In this document: in pieces, positions 42,442 through 51,451 of the stretch
Numbering within the stretch: position 1 is the stretch's first letter
Layout of the letters: each line of letters starts with the position of its first letter
Source: Steroidobacter gossypii
GTDB lineage: Bacteria; Pseudomonadota; Gammaproteobacteria; Steroidobacterales; Steroidobacteraceae
DNA length: 64,000 bases
Assembly (NCBI RefSeq): GCF_016801985.1
Contig: NZ_JAEVLS010000003.1
Coordinates: 791,224 to 855,223 of the forward strand
Direction: 5' to 3'
Notes under the pieces: model-generated
The model's database searches: none
Told to the model about the DNA's origin: nothing
The model's input: only the letters and a program-made list of their open reading frames with translations
Program-made: the position numbers and the translations under genes

Positions 42442-45431
42442 CCGAATCCCAGGCCCTTCTTGCGCGCAAGCACGCCATCGATCCAGCGTTTTTCCTCGGC
42501 CCCCACCGGATACAGAAAAGAAAGCGCTTGGGCGAGTCGCCAAAACGTCGATTGCTGACCGACCCCATCCTGTAGAAGGAAGCGTTTCATCGCTTCGTCG
42601 CGACCGGCGGCAAACAACACCATGGCTTGATGCACCCGATCGAGCGTTGTGTGGCCCGGCGAAGGCGCCCCGATCGCCCCCCAGCCCTGATGTTCAGCCA
42701 CTTCATCGAGCTCGGCAAACAAGGTCATCTGCTTTTTCTTGGCCGCCTTTTTCGCGGTGGGGACGGCCTCGCGGGCACCGAAGAGATAGGTCACGCGCTC
42801 TGTCACGGACAGGAGCCGCGCCTTGTTACCTTTGACCTCGATGAGATGGCTGAGTTCGGCGATCTGCGCCCCGAGTCCTTGCGCAATCTTGCGTGCCGCA
42901 TCGAAATCAAGGATGAACCCCGCGTTGCTGCCGGCGCTGCCGCCTGCGGTGGCGTCCTCCTCGGCGCGCTCGGACTCGCCCGCGGCGTCATCCTCCGCGC
43001 CGAGCTCGCCCGCCGAGGTGGGCGCGGCCAGGGTCCACAGCCACACCGCCGTGACGCGAGCATCCGCTTCCAACCCCTCGGTCTGGGCGCCTGAGAAGAG
43101 CATCGAGAGTGCCTCGCGCGAGACCGAGGCCCAGACATGTTCGAGGTACTCTGGGAGTTTGACGATGTCGCCTGAGACCTTCTGGACCTCTGAATAACGC
43201 GAGAAAATCTCAAGCGCAGGCCCCAAGCACGCGAAGATGGCATCGGCACCCACCACGCCTTCCTCCGCAAGCCGCGGCAACCACTGATGGAGCCGGACGG
43301 GAAGTTCGGCCAAGACGGCACTCCAACTGCCAATGGCATCGACCTGAAGCTCCCCGGCCTGATCTTCGCGGGGGCGACACACCAGGTGAACCGAGGAGGC
43401 GAGCGCGGCGGCGCCGAGCGCGCGCTGGCGGGTCGGGCGTTCCGTATCGATGGGCCAGGAGGCGGTCACGATCCATCCGGCGTCGATGACGCCGGTCAGC
43501 AGCGCCTCCCAGCTCTTGGTGTCTTTGTGCGCGAACACGATGACGCCGATGCCGCTCGGCTCAACGACACGGCGAGCCTCGGCGAAGGCCTGACGCATTT
43601 GTTCATAGAACCAATCGTGGTCCTTCCTCGGGACGCCTTCCCGAGTGACTTCAGGATTCACGATGATCTCAAGCTCCTTGGGCGTCTTCCCATCCAAGCC
43701 GAACTGGGCAAAGCGCTCGTGTGGCCGCGCGGTGCTTCGTTTCAGCCAGACAAAGAACAGGTCCGATAGATCTGCATAGCCGAAGGCGTCGTAGTAGGGC
43801 GGGTCGGTCGCGAGCAGCGCGGCGGCATCATCGGGCAGCGGATGAGTTTGTGCGGGCGCTTGCACCACGGTCGCGGCGCGAGGGACGGTGCTTCCGATGT
43901 GTTCCAACACCCGAACGATCCAATCGACCTGGCCTTCCCAGCTGCCACCGGCACCCGCGAAGGGCGCAGCCTCCGCGAAATCCCAGACCATCGATACGCG
44001 GTTCTGAGCTCGGTTCGCGCCCACGACCGTATCGGCCCAGGTGCACAAGCTCGAGTTCAGATCCTGGAGCCGGCCTAAGGCCAGGCTCAAGGTGGCGCAG
44101 AGCGGCTCGGCCACCCCTTCGGCTTCAAGCGCCCGTAAGGTTTGGGCGATCGTTGCAAGCGTCACCAACTGACGTGCGCTGTGCAGATGATCAAAGCGGG
44201 TGATGCCATAGTTTTGGACCCGAAAACCCAGCGCCCCCTTCGGCGGCAACGCTTCGTCGGGCAACAGATCAGGATGGCTCTCGCGTAGGCGGGCCAAGCG
44301 TTCCCGCGCGCGTGCCACGCCGGAGAGGTCTTGGGGCGTCGGTGCGCGGTAGGAGCGGGCGCCGTTTGCGTTTTCCACGACCACTGCCATCAGCGTCGCC
44401 GTATCCGCGCCCCCGCGGTCCTTGGACAACTGTGCGCGCACTTGCTCCACCGGGGTCACATGCGTGCACCAAGGGCACAAGGCGGCGCCACGTTGAACCG
44501 TGGGACGGGAGACTTGATCCGTTCGAGGTTTGACGAGCACTTCAAAGGTGGGCTCTGTCGCGGAGGCGGGCGTGTGCATCTTGACGCCCACCCCGCCGGC
44601 GCGTTGCGTGAGCCAGAACGTTCGCGCCAAGGCAATGGGCTTGCCGCAGGCCGGCCCCTCACAGCGCACGGTGCGTGCCCACAGATAGGCAATGGGCTTG
44701 GTGCCACTTGCATCCGCGGGATACAGATCCGCGACCTGTGCGCTGACCCGTCGGGCGACGTCGGCGCCGAGCTGCCGCACTTCGCTTGCGAATCCCTGTT
44801 GCTGGCCGGGGGCGTACTCAAGCGACACGCGATTGAGCAAGACGGCAAGCGGATTCAAATCCGAGGCGAACGCATCGGCGCCCACCCGCAAGGCCTCAAG
44901 CGGCATGGCGCCGCCGCCTGCGAAGGGATCGATCACCCAGGGGCGCGGCGATACGGGGCTTAAGCTTGCATGCGAGGCGAGCGTCAGGGTCTCCAACACG
45001 CCGAGCACGAGCCGGTTGGAGGCGGCTTGCCAGGCCGAGGACAACGCGACCACCTCGAGCAGGGCGGTGCGCAACTTCAAGGGCTCACCCGCCAAGGTAT
45101 CGGCAGGCGTACGCGCGACGCCCGCCCAGAACTGATCCGTCTCGCCCAAGAGCGGGCGGGTGTCACGATCCATGAGGGCGGCCTCGGCGAACTCCCGCAG
45201 CGTACGCGCGATGGCGCTCAAATAAGCCGGGGAGGCGTTCGGATCGTCCGGATCGATCCACAACGAGGCCGCAATGACCGCCCGACACGCCGCAAGCGGC
45301 CGGCGCGCCCACCACACGTGTAAGGTGGAGAGATTGCCGTGACGGGCGGACTTCTCAGATCGAGAAGCGTGAGAGATACGTCGAATGGGTAAATCGACTT
45401 CGATCAAACGTTTTGGATAGGTCATCTTCAA
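42438..45431 (-). CDS. DUF1156-family DNA methyltransferase
   Basis: 997 aa. The N-terminal DUF1156 motif is STLHVWWARRPLAACRAVIA (about residue 35-54). The SAM-binding motif is WVIDPFAGGGAMPLEAL (about 165-181) with ASDLNPLAVLLN after it. A zinc-ribbon-like pair is CEGPACGKP and CPWCTHV (about 257-323). The catalytic motif is DPPYYD (about 543-548), the DPPY type of N6-adenine or N4-cytosine methylases. The last 250 residues are Ala/Glu-rich helices. It probably modifies self DNA as the methylase of the operon. It overlaps its neighbours on both sides by ATGA. Confidence 0.92.
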   Translation of the reverse strand: MKMTYPKRLIEVDLPIRRISHASRSEKSARHGNLSTLHVWWARRPLAACRAVIAASLWIDPDDPNASPAYLSAIARTLREFAEAALMDRDTRPLLGETDQFWAGVARTPADTLAGEPLKLRTALLEVVALSSAWQAASNRLVLGVLETLTLASHASLSPVSPRPWVIDPFAGGGAMPLEALRVGADAFASDLNPLAVLLNRVSLEYAPGQQQGFASEVRQLGADVARRVSAQVADLYPADASGTKPIAYLWARTVRCEGPACGKPIALARTFWLTQRAGGVGVKMHTPASATEPTFEVLVKPRTDQVSRPTVQRGAALCPWCTHVTPVEQVRAQLSKDRGGADTATLMAVVVENANGARSYRAPTPQDLSGVARARERLARLRESHPDLLPDEALPPKGALGFRVQNYGITRFDHLHSARQLVTLATIAQTLRALEAEGVAEPLCATLSLALGRLQDLNSSLCTWADTVVGANRAQNRVSMVWDFAEAAPFAGAGGSWEGQVDWIVRVLEHIGSTVPRAATVVQAPAQTHPLPDDAAALLATDPPYYDAFGYADLSDLFFVWLKRSTARPHERFAQFGLDGKTPKELEIIVNPEVTREGVPRKDHDWFYEQMRQAFAEARRVVEPSGIGVIVFAHKDTKSWEALLTGVIDAGWIVTASWPIDTERPTRQRALGAAALASSVHLVCRPREDQAGELQVDAIGSWSAVLAELPVRLHQWLPRLAEEGVVGADAIFACLGPALEIFSRYSEVQKVSGDIVKLPEYLEHVWASVSREALSMLFSGAQTEGLEADARVTAVWLWTLAAPTSAGELGAEDDAAGESERAEEDATAGGSAGSNAGFILDFDAARKIAQGLGAQIAELSHLIEVKGNKARLLSVTERVTYLFGAREAVPTAKKAAKKKQMTLFAELDEVAEHQGWGAIGAPSPGHTTLDRVHQAMVLFAAGRDEAMKRFLLQDGVGQQSTFWRLAQALSFLYPVGAEEKRWIDGVLARKKGLGFG

Positions 45432-48400
45432 AGATCTGCCGCTGCCACGATCGCGTCGGCAGTGACGTGGTAGTGTTCAACCCGAACGACCGGCTTCCAA
45501 TTCAACTGAGCCGGGTTCTGAATTTTCTGGAGGCGAGGCGTGGTCGCACAGTCGAAGACCACATACAGCCAGTAATCCTCACCCAATCGTTGTGCGGTTC
45601 GATACTCATTGGCGGTCAAGGCGATCTCACCGGTGCCCGCGCGCCCCTTCACTTCAATGAACCGTGCCTCGAGTAACACGGCCGCATCGTCCTCTTTGAA
45701 GCGTTGGGATAAGAGATCGTAGCCGCGGTTTTCGGTCTCGATACTGCTCACCACACATCCTTGAGCGCGCTCGTGCTCGATCACGACCTGCACGGCGCGT
45801 TGTTCGATCGCCTCATCGCGCACCATCGGCGCAATGCCAGGAGCGGTGCGTTCGGGGTGCGGGAATACCCGCGCGCGGCCCATCGGTTGGATATCGGCGA
45901 TCGTGCAATGCCGCTCCATCTCGAGCTCGTACCGACGGCGCTCAAGTCGCGCGATCAATTCGTCCAGATGCGCCTCGGCCTGGGCGATATTGCCTTCCAA
46001 ACCGGGCACATTCTCGCCTGCCACCCGCCGATTGAGCAGTTCCGCAAGCGACAATTGTTGACGATGGATGATCTCCTGCAAGGAGATTTCGATGTGTTCT
46101 GAAATGATGCGATTCTCATTCGTGCGCTGCGTCTGCACCTCATCGAGAAAGGGCGTGAGTGCGTGCTCGACCAGAAACACTTCGGCCGCCGCGTGATCCG
46201 CGGGGGGAAGGCTTGCGGGTGAGGCTGCATCGTGCGCGGTGAGCAGATCTAAAAAGAGCGTCGGCTGACGCAGGCTCATCGTTCCATCGATCTCGGTGCG
46301 CACCACAAAGAGTCGCTTGTGGAGGGTATGGCCCCGACCGTCCTGAATGGCGGCCGTAAAGACATCGAGATCGTAGGGGCTCGGCGCATGCAAGTCCCAG
46401 AAGATCGCGCCGCGCCGCAGATCGGCCGCGACGCGCTCGGCGACATCACTGCGCACCGTCTCAAAGAGCGCATGTCCGGGGGTGACCCACTCAAGCGTGG
46501 CATCCTCCCCGAGGAGCGACTTATCGAAAATCACGCGCTCGTAATGGCCTGCGAGCTTGCCAAAGCGCGGCTCTAATTGCGTGCCCAATGGCGCAAGCGT
46601 CTTTGGAACTCGACCAATGCGATACACCCGCGGCTGACCGCGCACAGGCGTGGGGTGAATGCCAGAGATGGGCGCCGCGGCGATAAAGAAGTCCTCGACC
46701 GCCTCGGGCACGAGCCGTCGTTCTTTGGCCTCAACCGACTTTCCGACCAAGGCCGACATATTGAGATCGCGCTTGGCCAAGCCCTCAAGGGTGGATCCCG
46801 TGATGCGCTTGAAGCGTTCCGGATCGATGTCTTGCACGATGCGGGCGGCGATGGTGGATTCACTTAGGCGCTTGGCATACATGTCGCGGAAGAGTTTTTC
46901 TAAGAGGTTCGAGGGCAACATTTCGCCCACGACATCGAACACTTTATCGGTGCCCAGTTCTTCTTGGATTTGCGCAAGTCGCGTCAAGAGCTTCTCAAGC
47001 ACGCGCCCCTCGCGTGTATTGACGGCCACGAAATTAAAGATGAGGCAGTCGTGCTCCTGCTTATAGCGATGAATGCGGCCCATCCGCTGCTCTAAGCGCA
47101 CGGGATTCCAGGGGATGTCATAGTTGATCATCAACCAGCAAAACTGCAGGTTGATGCCTTCGCCGGCGGCTTCGGTCGCAACCAGAATTTGGCACTCTTC
47201 GCGAAATTCTCTCTCTGCATAGATTCTTGTGTGCGGTGTGTCCCGATCGCCGATGGGCATGCCACCGTGGATTTGCGTGACGGTGAGTCCCCACTCGCGC
47301 AGTTTGCCGAGCGGCCGACCTTCCCGGCCATCGCCTGCGAGATAATCGAGCGTGTCCTTGTGCTCGGTGAACACCAGCAGCTTCATGCGGGGATCGCTGA
47401 AGATCTGCTGCTCATTCAAGACTTGGCGCAGTTTGTTCAACTTCGATTCGACTTCGCGAGATTCCAGATCGCGAGCCTGATCGACGAGCCTTCCAAGTTG
47501 CTGGATCTCCTGCCGTAGCGTCGCAGGATCAATGTCGAGGACCGACTCCTCGGCCTGCATCAAGAGGCGCGTCTGCTCCTCCTCCGTCAGATCCTCGAAA
47601 TCCTCCGGCAAGCGTCGCTCAATCTGTTCTTGGCGATAGCGTTGCGGGTCCTCAAGGATGCGTTTGCGCTTCTCGCGCATGCGCTCCAAGCTTCTTCGTA
47701 CGGCATACAGACTCGAGGCAAAGCGCCGTTGGAGCATCGCCATTTGAAAGGAGAGCACATTGGCTTGGACATTGTCCGAGGCCGCGGCAAGGATCGACTG
47801 ATCCTCGACATATCGAGTGAGGCCATCATAGAAATCAAACTCCTCGCCATCGAGTTCAAAGCGCGCGGTGCGCACCTCTCGCTCAGTAAAGAGTTTTTTC
47901 ACCACGCCCGTCTCAGGATCGGGGAAGCTGACCAAGGCTTCTTTCAAACGCCGTAAATAGAACGGCGCCGATTGCTGCCGCATGGCCTGCTCTAAGCTCT
48001 TTACATCGCCATAGACATCTCGATCCAGCAAACTTAAAAAAAGACGAAAGTTTTCAGGATCGCCCTTGTGGGGAGTCGCCGTCATCATGAGCAAGTGATC
48101 GGTACGCTGCGAGAGCGCCTCACCAATCTGAAAGGCCAGTGTCTTCTTATCGGCGCTGTAGGCACTCATTTTGTGGGCTTCATCCACAATGATGAGATCC
48201 CAAGAGGATCGAAGCAGACTGTCTTTCGCATCCTCCACCCGAGAGATCCAAGAGACGGACGTGACCACCTGGTGGTGCTCTTGCCAGGGATTGCGTCCGT
48301 ATTGGGTGCGCAGCAGTTCACCGCGCATGACATCAAACTGTTCGCGAAACTTGTCCTTAAGCTCCCGCTGCCATTGGAAGGTGAGGTTCGCGGGCGCAAC

Positions 48401-48871
48401 GATGAGGGTGCGATTGACCAGCCCCCGAATTTTGAGTTCTTTCAGTAGCAGCCCCGCCATGATGGTCTTTCCCGCGCCTGGATCATCGGCGAGCAGGAAG
48501 CGGATACGAGGTAGCTTGAGGAAATAGCCGTAGACCGCCTCGAGCTGATGCGGCAGGGGATCCACACGGGCGATCGATAAAGAGAAGTACGGATCGTACT
48601 CGTACGCAAGCGCCAGCCGCGCCGCTTCGACACCGAGCTTGAAGTGCAGCGCATTTCCATCGAAGCGCTGTTCGCGCGGCAGAAGGCGCAAGCCACTCAC
48701 TTGGTCTGCGCTCAGCACCGGTTCGCGCACCTGTCCGGTTCGCAGGCCTTTGCCGATCAGTTTGATGGCGCGCCCCAACGGGACGACCGCGAGAATCTCG
48801 AAGGGCTCGGGCAACAAGCCCGCTTCGATCACCACCCCGGGCTGAAGGTCGGCGAAGACGGGCGAACTCAT
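45428..48871 (-). CDS. SNF2-type helicase with DUF3883-like C-terminus
   Basis: 1147 aa. Motif I is FLLADDPGAGKTIMAGLLLK (about 126-145), motif II is DLIIVDEAHKMSAYSADKKT (about 225-244), and then LLMMTATPHKGDPENFRL. Domain 2 has EQRMGRIHRYKQEHDCLIF. A coiled-coil region (ARLERRRYELEMERHC) precedes the C-terminal DUF3883-like part: ENRGYDLLSQRF, ARFIEVKGRAGTGEIALTAN (E-x-K at about 1070) and YWLYVVFDC. In the family this helicase translocates on double-stranded DNA, and DUF3883 may be a nuclease-like fold. It is the second gene of the operon, with ATGA overlaps on both sides. Confidence 0.93.
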   Translation of the reverse strand: MSSPVFADLQPGVVIEAGLLPEPFEILAVVPLGRAIKLIGKGLRTGQVREPVLSADQVSGLRLLPREQRFDGNALHFKLGVEAARLALAYEYDPYFSLSIARVDPLPHQLEAVYGYFLKLPRIRFLLADDPGAGKTIMAGLLLKELKIRGLVNRTLIVAPANLTFQWQRELKDKFREQFDVMRGELLRTQYGRNPWQEHHQVVTSVSWISRVEDAKDSLLRSSWDLIIVDEAHKMSAYSADKKTLAFQIGEALSQRTDHLLMMTATPHKGDPENFRLFLSLLDRDVYGDVKSLEQAMRQQSAPFYLRRLKEALVSFPDPETGVVKKLFTEREVRTARFELDGEEFDFYDGLTRYVEDQSILAAASDNVQANVLSFQMAMLQRRFASSLYAVRRSLERMREKRKRILEDPQRYRQEQIERRLPEDFEDLTEEEQTRLLMQAEESVLDIDPATLRQEIQQLGRLVDQARDLESREVESKLNKLRQVLNEQQIFSDPRMKLLVFTEHKDTLDYLAGDGREGRPLGKLREWGLTVTQIHGGMPIGDRDTPHTRIYAEREFREECQILVATEAAGEGINLQFCWLMINYDIPWNPVRLEQRMGRIHRYKQEHDCLIFNFVAVNTREGRVLEKLLTRLAQIQEELGTDKVFDVVGEMLPSNLLEKLFRDMYAKRLSESTIAARIVQDIDPERFKRITGSTLEGLAKRDLNMSALVGKSVEAKERRLVPEAVEDFFIAAAPISGIHPTPVRGQPRVYRIGRVPKTLAPLGTQLEPRFGKLAGHYERVIFDKSLLGEDATLEWVTPGHALFETVRSDVAERVAADLRRGAIFWDLHAPSPYDLDVFTAAIQDGRGHTLHKRLFVVRTEIDGTMSLRQPTLFLDLLTAHDAASPASLPPADHAAAEVFLVEHALTPFLDEVQTQRTNENRIISEHIEISLQEIIHRQQLSLAELLNRRVAGENVPGLEGNIAQAEAHLDELIARLERRRYELEMERHCTIADIQPMGRARVFPHPERTAPGIAPMVRDEAIEQRAVQVVIEHERAQGCVVSSIETENRGYDLLSQRFKEDDAAVLLEARFIEVKGRAGTGEIALTANEYRTAQRLGEDYWLYVVFDCATTPRLQKIQNPAQLNWKPVVRVEHYHVTADAIVAAADL

Positions 48872-49092
48872 GCCTGACCCTTATGGACGGCGCCTTGCGC
48901 CTGCGCCGCAAGCCACTGGTCGAAGTCGACCTGCCGAATGCGCCACTGGCCTCGAACTTTGAAGGCGGGCAGTTCGCCGGCCTGGGCCATCGCATAGACG
49001 GTTTTTTCCGCAAGCTTGAGCACGGCAGCGACCTCCCGAATCGTGAGGATCTCCTCAGGCATCTTGTTCTCGCGAAAGGCAGGGCAGGGCAC
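48868..49092 (-). CDS. excisionase-type HTH DNA-binding protein
   Basis: 74 aa from GTG 49092, with GGAG upstream, or about 64 aa from ATG 49062 (MPEEILTIREVAAVLKLAEK). The winged HTH is LTIREVAAVLKLAEKTVYAM, followed by GELPAFKVRGQWRIRQVDFD and QWLAAQAQG, the MerR/excisionase-like fold. It is the first gene of the defence operon and overlaps the SNF2 gene by ATGA. Its role is probably regulation of the operon or sequence recognition for the complex. Confidence 0.85.
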   Translation of the reverse strand: MPCPAFRENKMPEEILTIREVAAVLKLAEKTVYAMAQAGELPAFKVRGQWRIRQVDFDQWLAAQAQGAVHKGQA

Positions 49093-49331
49093 GGGACTCC
49101 AAAGGAGGGTACTCTACGGCATTGCGATCCAGGCGAAAACTGGACAGCCTCTGCGACAGGCGACAGACACCTCACGCGCCCGGTCTCAAGCCTCCGTCCC
49201 CGGAGCACCTCGCAAGGCAGGTCGATTCGAAGATGCGAGGTGCCGTCTTCACGCTATTCTCGATTGGGGGATGCTCGGCGTCGGCACGCAGACGCTTGAG
49301 GTTCAGTAAATAAACCGATGCCAGAAAACAG

Positions 49332-50198
49332 GTGCCCAATCGGCACTTACGAGGATGGAGGATCCGGTTCGATGCGAGCGGCAGATTGTTCGAGCTTCTG
49401 GCCAGCACTACTTGGCGCACGATCTTACGGGCGAAGCAGAATCAGATTGCGTTGGGCGAGGATGCGATTACCTCCATCAATCTCAACGCGATTGCCTCAT
49501 TCGCAGGCGGTGTCGCGGTCGAGGACACGCGAATCGATGAGGCCAAGAAAGGCTGCGACTTTGAAGTGTGGATTGGCAGCGCGGATGAGGGCTGGTGCCG
49601 CTATGCGGTGCAGGCGAAGAAGATCAGCTTCAGGGGCTTTCGCTATGAGAAGTTGAGGCACCGAGTTCGCGGGCGGGATCAGATCGAGATCCTGCAAGAG
49701 TATGCGGCGAAGGTGCGAGCGGCACCGATCTTCTGCTTCTTCAATTTCGCTCCGCACGTCGATGTGTTCAATTGCAAGCGCGATCACGATGAGACCCAGC
49801 TTGGGTGCATGGTGCTACCGGCGGCGGTGGTTGAAGATGCTTTGCGAACGCGCGGTCGCCGGCACTTCGGCTGGCTGCATGCTCAGCAGGAGGCGATTCC
49901 GTGGCGCTGTCTCATCACGTGCCTACCAGGGCACCTGGCGGTTCGAACGCCATCCGCGTCGTTGGGCTGGCAGAACCTTGAGTCATTTCATCACGAGGAG
50001 CTTCCACATGACCTGCAGCGGGGGCTTAGGCAAAAAGGCAGCATCCACGCCGATCAGCCCGTGAGCCACGGTGAGGTGCCTTCATACCCGTTGCAGGAGG
50101 GATTCTTCTATCCGCGATGGCACGTGGTGGTGGACACGGGTGAGGCGGGAGAGGATTCTCGCGCGCGATCAAGTCAAAGTCTCTGGCATCGTGGCTAG
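49332..50198 (+). CDS. DUF6615-like protein, putative nuclease
   Basis: 288 aa. After a short start it reads FELLASTTWRTILRAKQNQI, ALGEDAITSINLNAIA, then KKGCDFEVWIGSADEGWCRY and AVQAKKISFRGFRYEKLRHR, then DQIEILQEYAAKVRAAPIFC and FFNF. The D-F-E followed by Q-A-K is a restriction-fold pattern, and the order matches DUF6615 proteins found in defence regions. The last 60 residues look run-on and Arg/Ser-rich. It is divergent from the HTH gene and lies just outside the six-gene operon. Confidence 0.7.
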   Translation: MPNRHLRGWRIRFDASGRLFELLASTTWRTILRAKQNQIALGEDAITSINLNAIASFAGGVAVEDTRIDEAKKGCDFEVWIGSADEGWCRYAVQAKKISFRGFRYEKLRHRVRGRDQIEILQEYAAKVRAAPIFCFFNFAPHVDVFNCKRDHDETQLGCMVLPAAVVEDALRTRGRRHFGWLHAQQEAIPWRCLITCLPGHLAVRTPSASLGWQNLESFHHEELPHDLQRGLRQKGSIHADQPVSHGEVPSYPLQEGFFYPRWHVVVDTGEAGEDSRARSSQSLWHRG

Positions 50199-50806
50199 AG
50201 GTCTGGCAGCTTGAGTGCGAAAAAAGGGCCGAGAGTGGTTGCGAGCGCCTGATGCGGAGCAAACCGTACCGGGGGGCGTGTGAGAGCCGAGCCTAACCTG
50301 GGGCACATTGGAGCACCGTAACCGCGAGGTCGTGACATCGAAGCGACGGTTCGATCACACCATGACGGTGGCACCGATCCTTTCGAGGCGTTTTAAGCCC
50401 GATGGCTCGCGATGTCGGATGAGCTTACAGATGCCTCACCACAGCATGACAAATGAAAAAACGTTGCTAGAGTCTCGCGACATTCGAGCTCATGTCGGGG
50501 CGGATTACTAATCCAGACGGCGGAAGCCGATCGAGGGCGACGGTAGGCACGCAAAACGAGGAAGGTAGACGTCCCTTCGGCCCAGGGTTGAGCACTCGCT
50601 TGATTGGTGATGGCGTTGGTGAGTGCGGCGAGCGCCGCGCCCTGCCGGCGACGGCTTGCTAACACGGTTGCGCAACACGATATCGTCGTCGTTCGAGCAG
50701 ACATAGCGCGGCTCTCGCGTGCATGGTCCTCGTGTCTGTAAGCGTCACGGAAGGGCAGACGGGTCGCATCAGCGGATTTTTGCTAGCTGCCTGAGAGGAT
50801 GAAGTG
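50199..50806. other. intergenic, no gene recognised
   Basis: About 600 bases between the DUF6615-like gene and the membrane-protein gene. No domain, repeat or RNA gene was recognised; frames on both strands look like shadows. Confidence 0.4.
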
Positions 50807-51439
50807 ATGTCGAGGAAGGCGCTGTCCATTCTCTGGTGGATGATCGGCGTGTTCGCGCTGACTTTCAGCCTGCTCGCGTTCTTGCGCACCCGAGGTCAGG
50901 ATGTGCCCGGAGAGATCTTCGGTATTCTCGAGATGAACCCGGCGGAAGTTGCGGCCCTGGCAGTTCCGGTCGCATTCGCGGCGTACAGTCTCCTACTATA
51001 TTTGACCTGCATGTGGTGCAAGGAATGTGGTGGCAATCACTGGGCCTCCAGGATTCCAATCGCGCGTTTCGGCCCGGAGGATGTCGATCCCGAACATCCG
51101 GGCGGCCAAGGCTTCCAGGGCGTGGTGATCGGACTCGTGCTGATCCTACCCATGATCATTTTGGTGCTGCTTGGCGTGCAGTATCTACGGGGCTCCATCT
51201 ACTTCAGTATCAAACGCGGGCCGACCGAGTTGTTGGGAATGGAATGGCTGGGACACTTCTATACCGCAACGATTTACTCAGCCACGCAGGGTAGGGCTGG
51301 ATTCTTCAGATTCGGCAGTGCGACCGGACCTCAGTACTACCCAGTTCTGACGTGGATATATCTGTGCTGGTTCATTGGCATGGTGATCACGTTCGGCGTG
51401 ACCCTCAAACGTATCTTTCGCGCGAAGCTCGAGCACTAG
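50807..51439 (+). CDS. predicted membrane protein, 210 aa
   Basis: About 210 aa from the ATG at 50807 (MSRKALSILWWMIGVFALTF). Four likely membrane segments lie at about 6-26, 46-66 (VAALAVPVAFAAYSLLLYLT), 104-124 (VVIGLVLILPMIILVLLGV) and 180-200 (VLTWIYLCWFIGMVITFGV). Between the second and third is MWCKECGGNHWASRIP, a CxxC pair that may bind metal or form a redox site. No family recognised. The next gene follows after 12 bases, so the two are probably one operon. Confidence 0.75.
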   Translation: MSRKALSILWWMIGVFALTFSLLAFLRTRGQDVPGEIFGILEMNPAEVAALAVPVAFAAYSLLLYLTCMWCKECGGNHWASRIPIARFGPEDVDPEHPGGQGFQGVVIGLVLILPMIILVLLGVQYLRGSIYFSIKRGPTELLGMEWLGHFYTATIYSATQGRAGFFRFGSATGPQYYPVLTWIYLCWFIGMVITFGVTLKRIFRAKLEH

Positions 51440-51451
51440 CGGAGAGGTCTC

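Noticed and set aside
34411..49092. DISARM, BREX or Druantia assignment of the island
   Set aside because: The helicase and methylase could suggest these, but no PglZ, Lon-like BrxL, DrmB/DrmC or DruH-type protein was seen. DUF499/DUF1156 define a different set.
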